Of a DNA stretch of 64,000 nt, positions 27,822 through 37,710 are shown in pieces. Each line of letters starts with the position of its first letter. The stretch's first letter is position 1. A program made the translations under genes and the position numbers. This DNA comes from an uncultured Gammaproteobacteria bacterium. GTDB lineage: Bacteria > Pseudomonadota > Gammaproteobacteria > GCA-002705445 > GCA-002716945. Below the pieces are notes generated by a model that had not been told where the DNA came from, did not search any database, and saw only the letters and a program-made list of their open reading frames with translations. The stretch spans positions 62,001 through 126,000 of the forward strand of contig CACOMO010000004.1 in assembly GCA_902628335.1 (NCBI GenBank), read 5' to 3'.

Positions 27822-28376
27822 ATGGTAGAGTTAACCACTCCAGTGTGTAATTTTGGTGAAAAGCCTCATGATTTTGATCTACTAGGCGTAGATGGTAACT
27901 ACTGGTCATTGGATAAGTGCATGGGCAGAAATGGCTTATTGGTAATGTTTATTTGCAACCACTGCCCATATGTGTTGGCAATTTTAGAAAAATTAGTCGT
28001 GGAAACTGATGTGCTTTCAATGAAGGGTATGAATTCTGTTGCAATTATGCCTAACGACACTGCATCATATCCCGACGATTCTTTTGAAAACATGAAAATA
28101 ATTTCAAAGAAATTTGGGTTTGGTTTTCCATATTTGTTTGATGAATCTCAATCGGTAACACAAAAGTTTGGGGCGATATGTACTCCTGATTTTTTTGGTT
28201 ATAATGTCGAGCGTGAGCTTCAGTATCGTGGAAGATTTGATGATAGAGGTGCGAAAAAAAATAATAATCCTAATCAAAGTGATCTCTTTAAAGCGATGTT
28301 CGCTATAACAAGAACAAAAAAAGGGCCAGAACTTCAGCATCCTAGTGTTGGTTGCTCTATTAAGTGGAGAAAATGA
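27822..28376 (+). CDS. Thioredoxin-fold (redoxin/AhpC-TSA type) protein
   Basis: A 184-residue protein with the peroxiredoxin-like opening DFDLLGVDGNYWSLDKC, a CNHCPYV active-site pair (a CxxC) near 50, SYPDDSFENMK, and the cis-proline region TPDFFGYN. It ends HPSVGCSIKW, as in a widespread family annotated as thioredoxin family or alkyl hydroperoxide reductase-like proteins. It lacks a signal peptide, so it is probably cytoplasmic. Its reductant and substrate are unknown. tkt begins 3 bases later. Confidence 0.82.
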   Translation: MVELTTPVCNFGEKPHDFDLLGVDGNYWSLDKCMGRNGLLVMFICNHCPYVLAILEKLVVETDVLSMKGMNSVAIMPNDTASYPDDSFENMKIISKKFGFGFPYLFDESQSVTQKFGAICTPDFFGYNVERELQYRGRFDDRGAKKNNNPNQSDLFKAMFAITRTKKGPELQHPSVGCSIKWRK

Positions 28377-28379
28377 TTA

Positions 28380-30380
28380 ATGAAATCAATTGAATTTTCA
28401 AACGCAATAAGGTTTCTAAGTGTTGATGCCGTAGAGAGAGCTCAATCAGGTCATCCTGGTGCTCCGATGGGCATGGCAGATATTGCATATGTGTTATGGA
28501 AAAAATTTTTGAAACATAACCCTACTAACCCAGATTGGCTCAACCGAGACCGTTTTGTTTTATCTAATGGTCATGGATCCATGCTATTATATTCACTGCT
28601 TCATCTAACAGGATATAGAGTTTCCATTAATGATCTAAAAAATTTTCGACAACTTAACTCAATCACACCAGGTCATCCGGAGTGTGATATTACACCTGGC
28701 GTAGAGACAACTACCGGTCCACTTGGTCAAGGTCTAGCAAATGGTGTAGGTATGGCAATAGCAGAAAAATCCCTCAGTCGAGAGTTTAATAAACCCAATT
28801 TAAAAATTATAGATCATTGGACATATGTTTTCGCTGGCGACGGTTGTTTAATGGAAGGTGTTTCTCATGAATCTTGCTCCTTAGCTGGAACACTTGGTTT
28901 AAACAAACTAATTCTATTTTACGATATGAACAGAATTTCAATAGATGGAGACACTTCTCTTGCATATACTGAAGACGTAAAAAAACGTTTCCAATCCTAT
29001 GATTGGAATGTAATTGATAATATTGATGGTCACAATTTTAAATCTATTGAAAAATCCATACGTGATGCAAAGAGAGAGAAGTTACGACCAACTTTAATAT
29101 GTATGAGAACCAAGATAGGCTATGGCTCACCCAACAAGGAGGGTACAAGTTCCGTTCATGGCGCACCACTTGGCCCTGATGAAACAAGATTAACCAGAGA
29201 GGCCCTTAACTGGCCATATAAGCCATTTGAGATACCAAAAAAAATATATGATAAATGGGATTGTAAGTCATCTGGTAAAAAATTTGAGACACAGTGGAAC
29301 AAATTGCTCAAAAAATATAAAAAATTATACCCAAGTTTATATAAAGAATTGATGAGACGAAGAACATGTAAGATAAATAAAAGAGTCTCGACTGTACTGA
29401 AAAACTTAAGTTCGAAACATACAAAACCTCTTGCGACCAGAAAATGTTCGCAAATTGCTTTGGAGTCTATAGGTAAATTCTTACCAGAATTAATTGGCGG
29501 CTCTGCTGATCTCAAGGAATCTAATTTAACTTTTTGGTCAGGGTCGAAGGCCATTAATAAGAAGGATTTTACCGGAAAATATATCCACTACGGTGTTCGG
29601 GAGTTTGCAATGTCGGCAATCAACAACGGAATTTCACTACATGGTTGCTTTAAAGTGTATGCGAGTACTTTTCTTATTTTTTCTGAATATGCGAAGAATG
29701 CGATTAGAATGTCATCTTTGATGCATTTACCTGTTATTTATATATTTACGCATGACTCTGTCGGTCTAGGGGAGGACGGGCCAACACATCAATCCGTCGA
29801 ACAGCTCAACTCGTTACGTTTAATCCCAAAGATGAATGTATGGAGGCCAGCGGATCTGCATGAAACCGCAATAGCATGGGAATCTGCATTAGGCCAAGAT
29901 AACTCTCCTACATCAATAGTTTTGTCAAGACAGGGGCTCCCACAAGTAGAAAGATCAGCCAATCAAAAATTGCTTGTCCGAAAAGGTGGTTATATAGTTC
30001 ATGATTCAAAAAAAAGAGCTCAAGCGATAATTATCTCTAGTGGCTCTGAATTGAACATTTGCATAAATGCAGCTAGTAAGCTTAAAGAGGAGAATATCCA
30101 TGTAAGAGTAGTCTCTATGCCATGCATAGAATTATTCTTATCTCAACCAAAGTCATATCGTCAAAATGTATTGCCTGATATTGATAATATAATGGCCGTT
30201 GAAGCTGGTGTAGGCGATTGTTGGGATAAATTCGTCGGAAAGCATGGTGCTAAAGTAGTCATGAATTCATTCGGACTCTCTGCTCCTGGTGGTCAAGTAC
30301 TCAAACACTTTGGATTTTCTGAAAAGAATATCATCAAACAACTGAAGAATTTAATTAAAAAAAACAGGAAGAGAAAATGA
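28380..30380 (+). CDS. tkt: Transketolase
   Basis: A thiamine-diphosphate enzyme that moves two-carbon units in the pentose phosphate pathway; rpe and rpiA of the same pathway are elsewhere in the window. The 666-residue protein has the full domain order: [19 protein letters not shown] near 22, [11 protein letters not shown], the diphosphate/metal motif [12 protein letters not shown] near 156, [17 protein letters not shown] with the catalytic Glu, and [15 protein letters not shown]. It overlaps gap by 4 bases and leads tkt-gap-pgk-pyk-fba. Confidence 0.97.
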   Translation: MKSIEFSNAIRFLSVDAVERAQSGHPGAPMGMADIAYVLWKKFLKHNPTNPDWLNRDRFVLSNGHGSMLLYSLLHLTGYRVSINDLKNFRQLNSITPGHPECDITPGVETTTGPLGQGLANGVGMAIAEKSLSREFNKPNLKIIDHWTYVFAGDGCLMEGVSHESCSLAGTLGLNKLILFYDMNRISIDGDTSLAYTEDVKKRFQSYDWNVIDNIDGHNFKSIEKSIRDAKREKLRPTLICMRTKIGYGSPNKEGTSSVHGAPLGPDETRLTREALNWPYKPFEIPKKIYDKWDCKSSGKKFETQWNKLLKKYKKLYPSLYKELMRRRTCKINKRVSTVLKNLSSKHTKPLATRKCSQIALESIGKFLPELIGGSADLKESNLTFWSGSKAINKKDFTGKYIHYGVREFAMSAINNGISLHGCFKVYASTFLIFSEYAKNAIRMSSLMHLPVIYIFTHDSVGLGEDGPTHQSVEQLNSLRLIPKMNVWRPADLHETAIAWESALGQDNSPTSIVLSRQGLPQVERSANQKLLVRKGGYIVHDSKKRAQAIIISSGSELNICINAASKLKEENIHVRVVSMPCIELFLSQPKSYRQNVLPDIDNIMAVEAGVGDCWDKFVGKHGAKVVMNSFGLSAPGGQVLKHFGFSEKNIIKQLKNLIKKNRKRK

Positions 30381-31384
30381 GTATAAAAGTTGCAATTAAT
30401 GGGTTCGGAAGAATTGGTAGAAATATTCTTAGGGCTAAATATGAATCATCTGAATATGATGGCATAGATATAGTAGCTATAAATGATTTAGGTGACAGCA
30501 GTATTAATGCACACCTGCTTGAATATGATACAGCACATGGAAAATTCAAGATGGATATAAATTCAAGTGAGGACGAGATTGTCATCAATAAAAAAGATAA
30601 AATTAGAGTACTGAGTGAGAGGAATCCTGAAAATCTCCCATGGGGTGATTTAGACGTTGACGTAGTTCATGAGTGCACTGGATTTTTTGCATCGAAAGAA
30701 GCCTCTTTGGCACACATTAAATCAGGAGCTAAGAGAGTAATAATTTCAGCGCCTGCAAAAAATGTCGATGCAACAGTAGTATATGGTGTGAATCATCACA
30801 CATTAAATAATAAGCATATAGTCATATCTAATGCATCATGCACGACTAATTGTTTGGCGACTCTCATTAAAAATGTACATGATGAGTTAACAATTACCAA
30901 TGGACTCATGACAACAATTCATGCTTATACAAACGATCAGGTTTTGACAGATGTTTATCATACAGATTTAAGGAGAGCTAGATCAGCAACGCAATCAATG
31001 ATTCCTACTAAAACTGGAGCAGCATCTGCAGTTGGCCTTGTTTTACCTGAGCTTAATGGAAAACTCGATGGGTTTGCAATTCGGGTTCCTACAATAAATG
31101 TCTCAATCGTAGATCTTTGTTTTAATACAGAAAAAAAATCAACTATTGACGAAATAAATCTTATTATTAAAAAAGCATCAGAGTCTAATTTAAAAAATAT
31201 ACTTGGATATAATTCTAAACCATTAGTATCGATTGATTTTAATCATTCATCTTATTCATCTGTTTATGATGAGAGTTTAACGAGAATGATGGATGACAAA
31301 TTCTTTAAGATATGTGCTTGGTATGATAATGAATGGGGATTCTCAAACAGAATGCTTGATGTTACGAAAACTTTGTTGAAATAA
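30377..31384 (+). CDS. gap: Glyceraldehyde-3-phosphate dehydrogenase, type I
   Basis: Oxidises glyceraldehyde 3-phosphate in glycolysis or the reverse in gluconeogenesis. The 335-residue protein begins [14 protein letters not shown] and has the catalytic [11 protein letters not shown] (Cys near 154), the His in THAYTNDQ and the C-terminal [12 protein letters not shown]. It overlaps tkt by 4 bases and pgk by 1 base. I see ND near the first beta strand (AINDLGD), typical of the NAD-preferring form. It is not the archaeal or GapN type. Confidence 0.97.
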   Translation: MSIKVAINGFGRIGRNILRAKYESSEYDGIDIVAINDLGDSSINAHLLEYDTAHGKFKMDINSSEDEIVINKKDKIRVLSERNPENLPWGDLDVDVVHECTGFFASKEASLAHIKSGAKRVIISAPAKNVDATVVYGVNHHTLNNKHIVISNASCTTNCLATLIKNVHDELTITNGLMTTIHAYTNDQVLTDVYHTDLRRARSATQSMIPTKTGAASAVGLVLPELNGKLDGFAIRVPTINVSIVDLCFNTEKKSTIDEINLIIKKASESNLKNILGYNSKPLVSIDFNHSSYSSVYDESLTRMMDDKFFKICAWYDNEWGFSNRMLDVTKTLLK

Positions 31385-32535
31385 TGACAAAACTTATTCA
31401 ATGGCAAGAAATAGGAAACTCAAGAGTTATACTACGTTTAGATCTTAATGTACCACTAAAAGACAACACCGTAGAAAGTGATTTTAGAATATCTAAATCG
31501 TTACCAGTAATAACAGAGCTTCTGAGTAGAAATAATCAATTAATAATTCTCTCGCACCTCGGTAGACCATCTGTTGAAAAACCAGAGCCTTCACTGAGCC
31601 TACGTGTAGTCTGTGAACACTTGTCAAAAATGCTTCATGAACCTATTAAATTTGTAGACCAAATCACAGATCAAATAACGTTTGGCGAGTATAAAATCAT
31701 TATGTTTGAGAATATGAGATTTTTTAAAGGAGAAGTTGACAATGATCCTGAGCTGGCAAAAGTAATATCAAGTCATGGTGACTTTTTTGTCTTCGATGCT
31801 TTTGGTGTATCTCATAGACAAGAATCAAGTACGACTGGTTTGATGAATTTTTTGGATTATGCAGCAGGACCTCTTATTCAATCTGAGGTAAGTGCTGCTA
31901 AAAATATTCTTGAAGATCCAAAAAAACCTTTGTGTACAATAATATCAGGAGCAAAGATTTCTACAAAAATTTCACTCATAGAAACTTTCTCTAACAAAGC
32001 AGATTATTTAATTTTAGGAGGAGGATTATTAAATACATATCTTCATTGTAAAGAGTTTGAAGTGGGAAATTCTCTGATAGAGAGAGATTTACAACAAGAG
32101 GTTGTAGACTTCTTTGAGAGTGATAACGCTAAGAAAATTATCATGCCTATAGATTTGGTATGTTCCTCAGATGTCACACTTGATAACCCTAAAATAAAAA
32201 ATATTTCTATGTTACAATCTAGTGATAAAGTTCTTGATATAGGCACTAGATCTATTGAAAGATATGCAGATATTATAAAAAAATGTTCTACAGTTTTCTG
32301 GAACGGACCTTTAGGTTATGTCGAGAAAAAACCTTATGATAAAGGCACAGAGTCAATAATCAACGTTCTTGCAGATTCAAATTGTTTCTCGGTGATTGGC
32401 GGTGGTGATACAGTTTCAGTTATTGAAAACATGGGAGTTGAGGATAAGATCTCGTATATTTCTACCGGAGGAGGAGCACTATTGAAGTATATTGAGGGTA
32501 AAGATCTGACAGTAATTAAAAAACTAGGATTATAA
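31384..32535 (+). CDS. pgk: Phosphoglycerate kinase
   Basis: Interconverts 1,3-bisphosphoglycerate and 3-phosphoglycerate. The 383-residue protein shows RLDLNVPLKDN near 18, LSHLGRPS near 57, the ENMRFFKGE loop, DAFGVSHRQESST, SGAKISTKISLIETF and the C-terminal IGGGDTVSVIENMGVEDKISYISTGGGA. The length is normal. It sits between gap (1 base overlap) and pyk, which starts on the base after its stop. Confidence 0.97.
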   Translation: MTKLIQWQEIGNSRVILRLDLNVPLKDNTVESDFRISKSLPVITELLSRNNQLIILSHLGRPSVEKPEPSLSLRVVCEHLSKMLHEPIKFVDQITDQITFGEYKIIMFENMRFFKGEVDNDPELAKVISSHGDFFVFDAFGVSHRQESSTTGLMNFLDYAAGPLIQSEVSAAKNILEDPKKPLCTIISGAKISTKISLIETFSNKADYLILGGGLLNTYLHCKEFEVGNSLIERDLQQEVVDFFESDNAKKIIMPIDLVCSSDVTLDNPKIKNISMLQSSDKVLDIGTRSIERYADIIKKCSTVFWNGPLGYVEKKPYDKGTESIINVLADSNCFSVIGGGDTVSVIENMGVEDKISYISTGGGALLKYIEGKDLTVIKKLGL

Positions 32536-33972
32536 ATGAGAAAAAGAACAAAAATCATCGCAACTATTGGACCATCATCATCTAGCTCTTCAAAGTTAAA
32601 TAAAATGATTTTAGAGGGCGTAGATGTGTTTAGAATTAACATGTCACATTCGTCAATAATGCAAACAAGGAGCATCGTTGAGCAACTAAAAATCGAGTCT
32701 GTCAGATTGAAAAGACCCGTAGCTACTATGATTGATCTGCAAGGACAAAAAATAAGAATTAGAGATTTCGGAAAAAACAGACAAATTCTTCTCAGAACTG
32801 GTGAGGAGTTTATCCTAGACTGCTCATTGACAGAGGGCAGAGGTACGAATAAATACGTAGGCGTAACATATAAAGATCTTTACAAGCATGTAGATATAGG
32901 CGATGAAATACTACTAAGTGACGCAATAATTAAGTTAGAAGTGATAAAGGTGAATAAAAAAAAGATCCATACGAATGTCTTGAGAGGAGGAAAACTGAAG
33001 CCACACCAAGGTTTAAATAAAAAAGGCGGGGGACTTACTTTAAGGGGGATAACCTCGAAGGATAAAAATGACTTAAAGGAACTTCTCAAACTCGATATAG
33101 ATTATGTTGCAGTCTCTTTTGTGAGAGATGAAAAAGATATTAAAGAAGTAAGAAAAATAATTGGAAAAAAACCTATTGGTATCATTGCTAAAATTGAGAG
33201 AGCTGAGGCTATTTCAAAAATTGATGAGATAGCTGAGGCAAGTGATGGAATACTGGTAGCTCGGGGTGACCTTGGCGTAGAGATAGGTGTCGAGCAACTA
33301 CCAGCTGTTCAAGATAAAATAATTCGAAAAAGTATATCATTTGAAAAAATTGCTATTGTAGCGACTCAAATGATGGAATCTATGATAACAAATAGGGTAC
33401 CAACGAGAGCAGAGGTATTTGATGTAGCGAATGCTGTTACTTCAGGTGTTGATGCAATAATGTTATCTGCTGAGACTGCTATTGGTCGTTATCCTGTAGA
33501 TGTAGTTCAAGAGGCATGTAGGATTTGTGAAGTTGCCGAAAAAACAAATAGAAAAATTCTTAAAGTAGATAGAAAAGAGAATAAATTTGTTAGCGTAGAC
33601 CAGGTTATTGCATTATCAGCTGTGTATGCTGCTGATAATAGTTGTATTAAAGCAATTGCTTGTCTCACAGAAACAGGCTCTACACCAAAGTGGATGTCTA
33701 GGGTGCAATCTAATATTCCAATATATGCTATGACAAAAAGTGACGTAGCCAGTAGAAAAATTTGTCTATTAAAGGGAGTTTACTCTATGAAAATTGATGA
33801 AGTAGAATATGATCATGCAAAAGCTAATAAACAAGTAGTTAACTTGATGTTAGAAAAGGGAGCAGTCAAAAAAGGTGATTTTGTGATCATAACTAAAGGT
33901 GATCTTATGGGCACAAGCGGAAGCACTAATGCACTCAAAATTGTGGAGGTTGGGAACTTAGTTGAGGTATAA
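32536..33972 (+). CDS. pyk: Pyruvate kinase
   Basis: Makes pyruvate and ATP from phosphoenolpyruvate. The 478-residue protein has TKIIATIGPSSSS near 5, VFRINMSHSS, MIDLQGQKIRI, the catalytic IIAKIERAEAI (Lys near 220), the ARGDLGVEIG metal/substrate loop and ATQMMESMITNRVPTRAEV. A C-terminal allosteric-type domain is present. It ends GDLMGTSGSTNALKIVEV. fba follows after 12 bases with AGGAG. Confidence 0.97.
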   Translation: MRKRTKIIATIGPSSSSSSKLNKMILEGVDVFRINMSHSSIMQTRSIVEQLKIESVRLKRPVATMIDLQGQKIRIRDFGKNRQILLRTGEEFILDCSLTEGRGTNKYVGVTYKDLYKHVDIGDEILLSDAIIKLEVIKVNKKKIHTNVLRGGKLKPHQGLNKKGGGLTLRGITSKDKNDLKELLKLDIDYVAVSFVRDEKDIKEVRKIIGKKPIGIIAKIERAEAISKIDEIAEASDGILVARGDLGVEIGVEQLPAVQDKIIRKSISFEKIAIVATQMMESMITNRVPTRAEVFDVANAVTSGVDAIMLSAETAIGRYPVDVVQEACRICEVAEKTNRKILKVDRKENKFVSVDQVIALSAVYAADNSCIKAIACLTETGSTPKWMSRVQSNIPIYAMTKSDVASRKICLLKGVYSMKIDEVEYDHAKANKQVVNLMLEKGAVKKGDFVIITKGDLMGTSGSTNALKIVEVGNLVEV

Positions 33973-33984
33973 TTAGGAGTAATT

Positions 33985-34986
33985 ATGAATAATAAAATTT
34001 TAGAGAACACAGTAAAGAAGATGATGGAAGAACCTAAAGGACTCCTTGCTATGGATGAGAGTTCTCCAACATGTGCCAAAAGATTTGCATCTGTAGATGT
34101 AGAGGATAGTGAAAATAATAGACGTAGATATCGAGAGTTGTTAGTAACTACGCCAGATTTGAACAAATTCATAAGTGGTGCAATTCTGTACGATGAGACC
34201 TTCAATCAAAAAATGAGTAATGGAAAATACTTCAGAGACTACTTAACTACAATAGACATTTTACCAGGGATCAAAGTAGATACTGGAGCTAAAGATTTTT
34301 CAAATCATAAAGATGAAAAAATAACTGAAGGACTGGATGGGCTGAGGGATAGATTGATTGACTATGCTTCAAAAGGAGCTAAATTCTGTAAATGGAGAGC
34401 AGTTATAACAATAGGAGATGGCATACCTTCTAATGCTTGTATCTTGTCAAATTGTAATGCGCTCGCAAGGTATGCATCATTATGTCAAGAGAGTGATCTT
34501 GTCCCTATTGTGGAACCTGAAGTATTAATAAATGGAGAACATGATATTCATAAGTGTAATGATGTAACAAAGATGTCACTAGATACGCTGTTTGAACAAC
34601 TTGATATCCATAATGTATTTTTAGGTGGTACTGTACTAAAGCCTAGTATGGTCATCTCAGGAGATAAAAATATTAATCGTGCTGATGCTCCAACAGTTGC
34701 TGATATGACAGTAAAAAGATTACTAGATTCATGCCCTGCTAATCTGGGCGGCGTTGCTTTTCTGTCTGGTGGACAATCTGATGATGAGGCAACATCTCAC
34801 TTGAACATAATGAATACCTCAAATAAAAACCTTCCATGGAGAGTAACTTTTTCTTACGCCCGAGCGATACAACAATCTGCTTTGAATCACTGGAAAGGTA
34901 AAGATAGTAATATGGTTGGTGCACAAGAAATCATCGCATTAAGGGCAAAAGCTTGTTCAGATGCATCTGTGGGATTGCTATCTTAA
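33985..34986 (+). CDS. Fructose-bisphosphate aldolase, class I
   Basis: A Schiff-base (metal-independent) aldolase of the type common in eukaryotes. The 333-residue protein has GLLAMDESSPTCAKRF near 20, GAILYDETF, GIKVDTGAK, CKWRAVI, the EPEVL acid and the Schiff-base lysine in GTVLKPSMV near 216, then FLSGGQSDDEA. In most gammaproteobacterial gap-pgk clusters the aldolase is the unrelated class II, zinc-dependent enzyme, so this is a non-homologous replacement. The product is the same: dihydroxyacetone phosphate and glyceraldehyde 3-phosphate. Its 3' end overlaps the convergent bioD by 9 bases. Confidence 0.95.
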   Translation: MNNKILENTVKKMMEEPKGLLAMDESSPTCAKRFASVDVEDSENNRRRYRELLVTTPDLNKFISGAILYDETFNQKMSNGKYFRDYLTTIDILPGIKVDTGAKDFSNHKDEKITEGLDGLRDRLIDYASKGAKFCKWRAVITIGDGIPSNACILSNCNALARYASLCQESDLVPIVEPEVLINGEHDIHKCNDVTKMSLDTLFEQLDIHNVFLGGTVLKPSMVISGDKNINRADAPTVADMTVKRLLDSCPANLGGVAFLSGGQSDDEATSHLNIMNTSNKNLPWRVTFSYARAIQQSALNHWKGKDSNMVGAQEIIALRAKACSDASVGLLS

Positions 34987-35649
34987 CAAAGTTAAATTTA
35001 GTAATTTTTTTATAGCTCTCTTGGAAGGTCTCCCCTTTATAATTTGTATTATGGGTATATTTGTAAAACTACCTAACTCTTTTGCATTATTCATACCATC
35101 AGGTTGTTTAACATTAACTCTATTTAGCACAATTGCTCTCAACTTGATTTTATATTTTGCAAAAGTATTAATACTGAGTATAACGTTATTAATGACCCCA
35201 ATTTCGTCCCTTGCGACTAGAATCGAATCCATTTTTATTTTTTTTGCAAAATCAATATTTAAACCATCAGATGATAATGGTGAGCAAAGACCCCCTGCAC
35301 CCTCAATTATAATGTAATCATGTTCGTTTAATAAGCTAAGTTTCTCACAGTAGTCATCGAGTGTTATTTTTCTCTTTGCGAGTCTAATTGCTCTATTAGG
35401 TGAAATAGGTGGCACAAATCTATACGGGTTAATTAAATCCAGAGATAAGACTTTATCAAGTATCCTATAAAAACGTTTTGAGTCGTTTGGCTGAAGCTTA
35501 CTATTTTTCTTGGTACAGCCAGTCTCAATAGGTTTAAAGGCTGCGACAGATATGCTTGACTCCACTAAATATTTTAACATCTCACATGCCACGAACGTCT
35601 TACCTACCTCAGTGTTAGTCCCCGTTATGAACAATTTTCTACTATTCAT
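34978..35649 (-). CDS. bioD: Dethiobiotin synthetase
   Basis: Closes the ureido ring of dethiobiotin, the substrate of BioB in this window. The 223-residue P-loop protein has GTNTEVGKT near 10, AAFKPIETGC near 36, IIIEGAGGLCSPL near 112 and ARDEIGVINN. It is separated from bioB and bioF by about 30 kb. It overlaps purC by 8 bases on the same strand. Confidence 0.95.
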   Translation of the reverse strand: MNSRKLFITGTNTEVGKTFVACEMLKYLVESSISVAAFKPIETGCTKKNSKLQPNDSKRFYRILDKVLSLDLINPYRFVPPISPNRAIRLAKRKITLDDYCEKLSLLNEHDYIIIEGAGGLCSPLSSDGLNIDFAKKIKMDSILVARDEIGVINNVILSINTFAKYKIKLRAIVLNRVNVKQPDGMNNAKELGSFTNIPIIQIIKGRPSKRAIKKLLNLTLLR

Positions 35650-36487
35650 ACTTTTTCGTTATTAAATCATATGCAACCTGATACTTATTCATTAATTTGT
35701 TTTTAACCTCTAAGGGGATCTTAATTTGATTCTTATTCCAATTATTGTCTCGAAGGTAGTTCCTAAAATATTGTTTATCGAATGCATCTAAATCATAATT
35801 CCCATTTGAATCCAGCTTGAGAAATCTTGAGCAGTCTGGTGTAAAAATCTCATCTATCAGTATTAACTCTCTATTGTGATTAAGACCGAATTCAAACTTA
35901 GTATCTGCAATAATTATTCCTCTATCTTTGCTGTACCTATATGCAAAATTATAGAGATCAAGACTGGCTTTAATTATTTTATTTGTAATTACTTCTCCGA
36001 CTAGATCCTTCATCTTAGAAATACTAATATTTTCATCTTTGTTTCCTTTCGTAGAGGGAGTAAATATTGGTTCCGAGAACTTATCGTACTCATTTAGTTT
36101 ATGAGTTATCTCTACACCGTTAATAGAACCATTTTCTTGATAGGTTTTCCATGCAGACCCGGCTATATGACCTCTAACTATAGCTTCCACAGGTATTACT
36201 TTCGTTTTTTCAACTATCATAGATCTAGAAATTAAACTTGGGTCTACCTCAGGCTTTTTGTCCACATAATGATTCTTTATAATCTTTTTTGTGAGTTTAA
36301 ACCAGAATATTGACATACTATTAAGAAGAGATCCTTTACCAAGGACCTCTTCTTGAAAAACAAAATCAAATGCTGATATTCTATCAGATGTTACAATCAA
36401 TAGATGTTTTTGACCATATTCATAGATATCTCTTATTTTTCCGCTATATAATTTTTTATAACCGTCTATGTTAAGGTCATTAGGCAT
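35642..36487 (-). CDS. purC: SAICAR synthetase (purine synthesis)
   Basis: Joins aspartate to CAIR in purine synthesis. The 281-residue protein has YSGKIRDIYEYG near 14, LIVTSDRISAFDFVF near 29, IPVEAIVRGHIAGSAW near 98, the STKGNKDENIS loop and IIIADTKFEFG near 190, with the late LIDEIFTPDCSRF. It is the longer PurC form, not the roughly 237-residue enterobacterial one. It starts within the stop codon of the pseudoazurin gene and overlaps bioD at its end. Confidence 0.96.
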   Translation of the reverse strand: MPNDLNIDGYKKLYSGKIRDIYEYGQKHLLIVTSDRISAFDFVFQEEVLGKGSLLNSMSIFWFKLTKKIIKNHYVDKKPEVDPSLISRSMIVEKTKVIPVEAIVRGHIAGSAWKTYQENGSINGVEITHKLNEYDKFSEPIFTPSTKGNKDENISISKMKDLVGEVITNKIIKASLDLYNFAYRYSKDRGIIIADTKFEFGLNHNRELILIDEIFTPDCSRFLKLDSNGNYDLDAFDKQYFRNYLRDNNWNKNQIKIPLEVKNKLMNKYQVAYDLITKKYE

Positions 36488-36936
36488 TATTTAACTTGAG
36501 ATAAGTAGTCAGTCAATCTCGTTTTATTCATAGCAAATTTTGATTCAGCATTTTTTGCCGCAGCTTTAACGTCTGAGAGATTAACACTTGGATCTCCAAC
36601 TATAATGAATCCTGCCATACCTAAAATATAATGAGGTGTGCATTTATATCCATAGACACCTTCTTTTTCAAATTTAACAACAATTTCTTCATTAATACCG
36701 CCATTCCATGAGCTAGCACCGCTAGGTATCATCTCATCAATAGAAGCAGCGTTATGACCAGGATTTGTTGCAACCCATTTCACTGTATCACCAGGATTAA
36801 CTTTAAGTACAGGCGGCTCGAAGACCATAGATTGTCCCTTCAAATTGCTGAGCATTTTCACTTGATGTTCTGCTGAAAGAACATTATTTGACAATACAAC
36901 GCATATACACAAGACAAGAAATTTAAATTTATTCAT
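36487..36936 (-). CDS. Pseudoazurin (type 1 blue copper protein)
   Basis: A periplasmic electron carrier. From ATG 36936 the protein is 149 residues, with a signal peptide (MNKFKFLVLCICVVLSNNVLSA) and then MLSNLKGQSMVFEPPVLKVNPGDTV-type pseudoazurin sequence. The type 1 copper ligands are visible: His in NPGHNAAS, then Cys, His and Met in YKCTPHYILGMAG. The ORF track extends 63 codons upstream, which is unlikely, because GGAG lies correctly before ATG 36936. Pseudoazurins pass electrons to nitrite or nitrous oxide reductases or from amine/alcohol oxidation systems in various bacteria; no partner is visible here. It is divergent from rpe. Confidence 0.9.
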   Translation of the reverse strand: MNKFKFLVLCICVVLSNNVLSAEHQVKMLSNLKGQSMVFEPPVLKVNPGDTVKWVATNPGHNAASIDEMIPSGASSWNGGINEEIVVKFEKEGVYGYKCTPHYILGMAGFIIVGDPSVNLSDVKAAAKNAESKFAMNKTRLTDYLSQVK

Positions 36937-37030
36937 ATTATACTCCATTAATAATACATATATAGTATCATGAAACTTTAAAGAAAATACTCCTTGTGAT
37001 AGATAGATATAGGATATGAATAAAGAACAG

Positions 37031-37702
37031 ATGAGAGATTTTAAAATAGCCCCATCAATATTGTCAGCAGATTTTTCTAGGTTAGGTGAGGATGTTAAAG
37101 CAGTAATAGATGCTGGAGCAGACATTGTGCATTTTGATGTTATGGATAATCATTATGTTCCTAATCTTACGATAGGGCCTCTCGTTTGCTCTGCTCTAAG
37201 GACTTTTGGAATAAAAGAAATCATTGATGTTCATCTCATGATAAAACCTGTTGATAGGATAATCCCTGATTTTGCTGATGCTGGCGCTGATTATATTACA
37301 TTTCATCCAGAAGCATCAGATCATGTTGATAGGACTATTAATTTAATCAGAGAGAGTGGATGTAAACCTGGTTTAGTATTAAATCCAGCTAGTTCGCTGA
37401 CTCATCTTGATAATTGTCTAGACAGTATTGATATGATTTTACTCATGTCAGTCAACCCGGGCTTTGGTGGTCAGAAATTCATAGATAGCACGCTCAATAA
37501 GATATCTAGGGTCCGCTCACTTATAGATGATTCAGGAAATGATATTAGATTAGAAGTTGATGGTGGAATTAATATTGACAACATTGCAGAGGTAGCAAGG
37601 GCTGGAGCAGATACGTTTGTTGCTGGTTCCGCAATATTTAATTCAGAAGACTATGCAAAGACTATCAAATCTATGAGAGATCAGCTTCAATCAATTAAGT
37701 AA
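37031..37702 (+). CDS. rpe: Ribulose-phosphate 3-epimerase
   Basis: Interconverts ribulose 5-phosphate and xylulose 5-phosphate. The (beta-alpha)8 protein shows [34 protein letters not shown] with metal-binding His and Asp, [17 protein letters not shown] and [11 protein letters not shown] 37016 has AGGA only one base away. ATG 37031 ([10 protein letters not shown]) matches the known start better and gives 223 residues. In Pseudomonas gph lies between rpe and trpE; here trpE follows after 8 bases. Confidence 0.96.
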   Translation: MRDFKIAPSILSADFSRLGEDVKAVIDAGADIVHFDVMDNHYVPNLTIGPLVCSALRTFGIKEIIDVHLMIKPVDRIIPDFADAGADYITFHPEASDHVDRTINLIRESGCKPGLVLNPASSLTHLDNCLDSIDMILLMSVNPGFGGQKFIDSTLNKISRVRSLIDDSGNDIRLEVDGGINIDNIAEVARAGADTFVAGSAIFNSEDYAKTIKSMRDQLQSIK

Positions 37703-37710
37703 GAATACCG

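Noticed and set aside
37703-37710. Trp leader peptide or attenuator before trpE
   Set aside because: There are only 8 bases between rpe and trpE.
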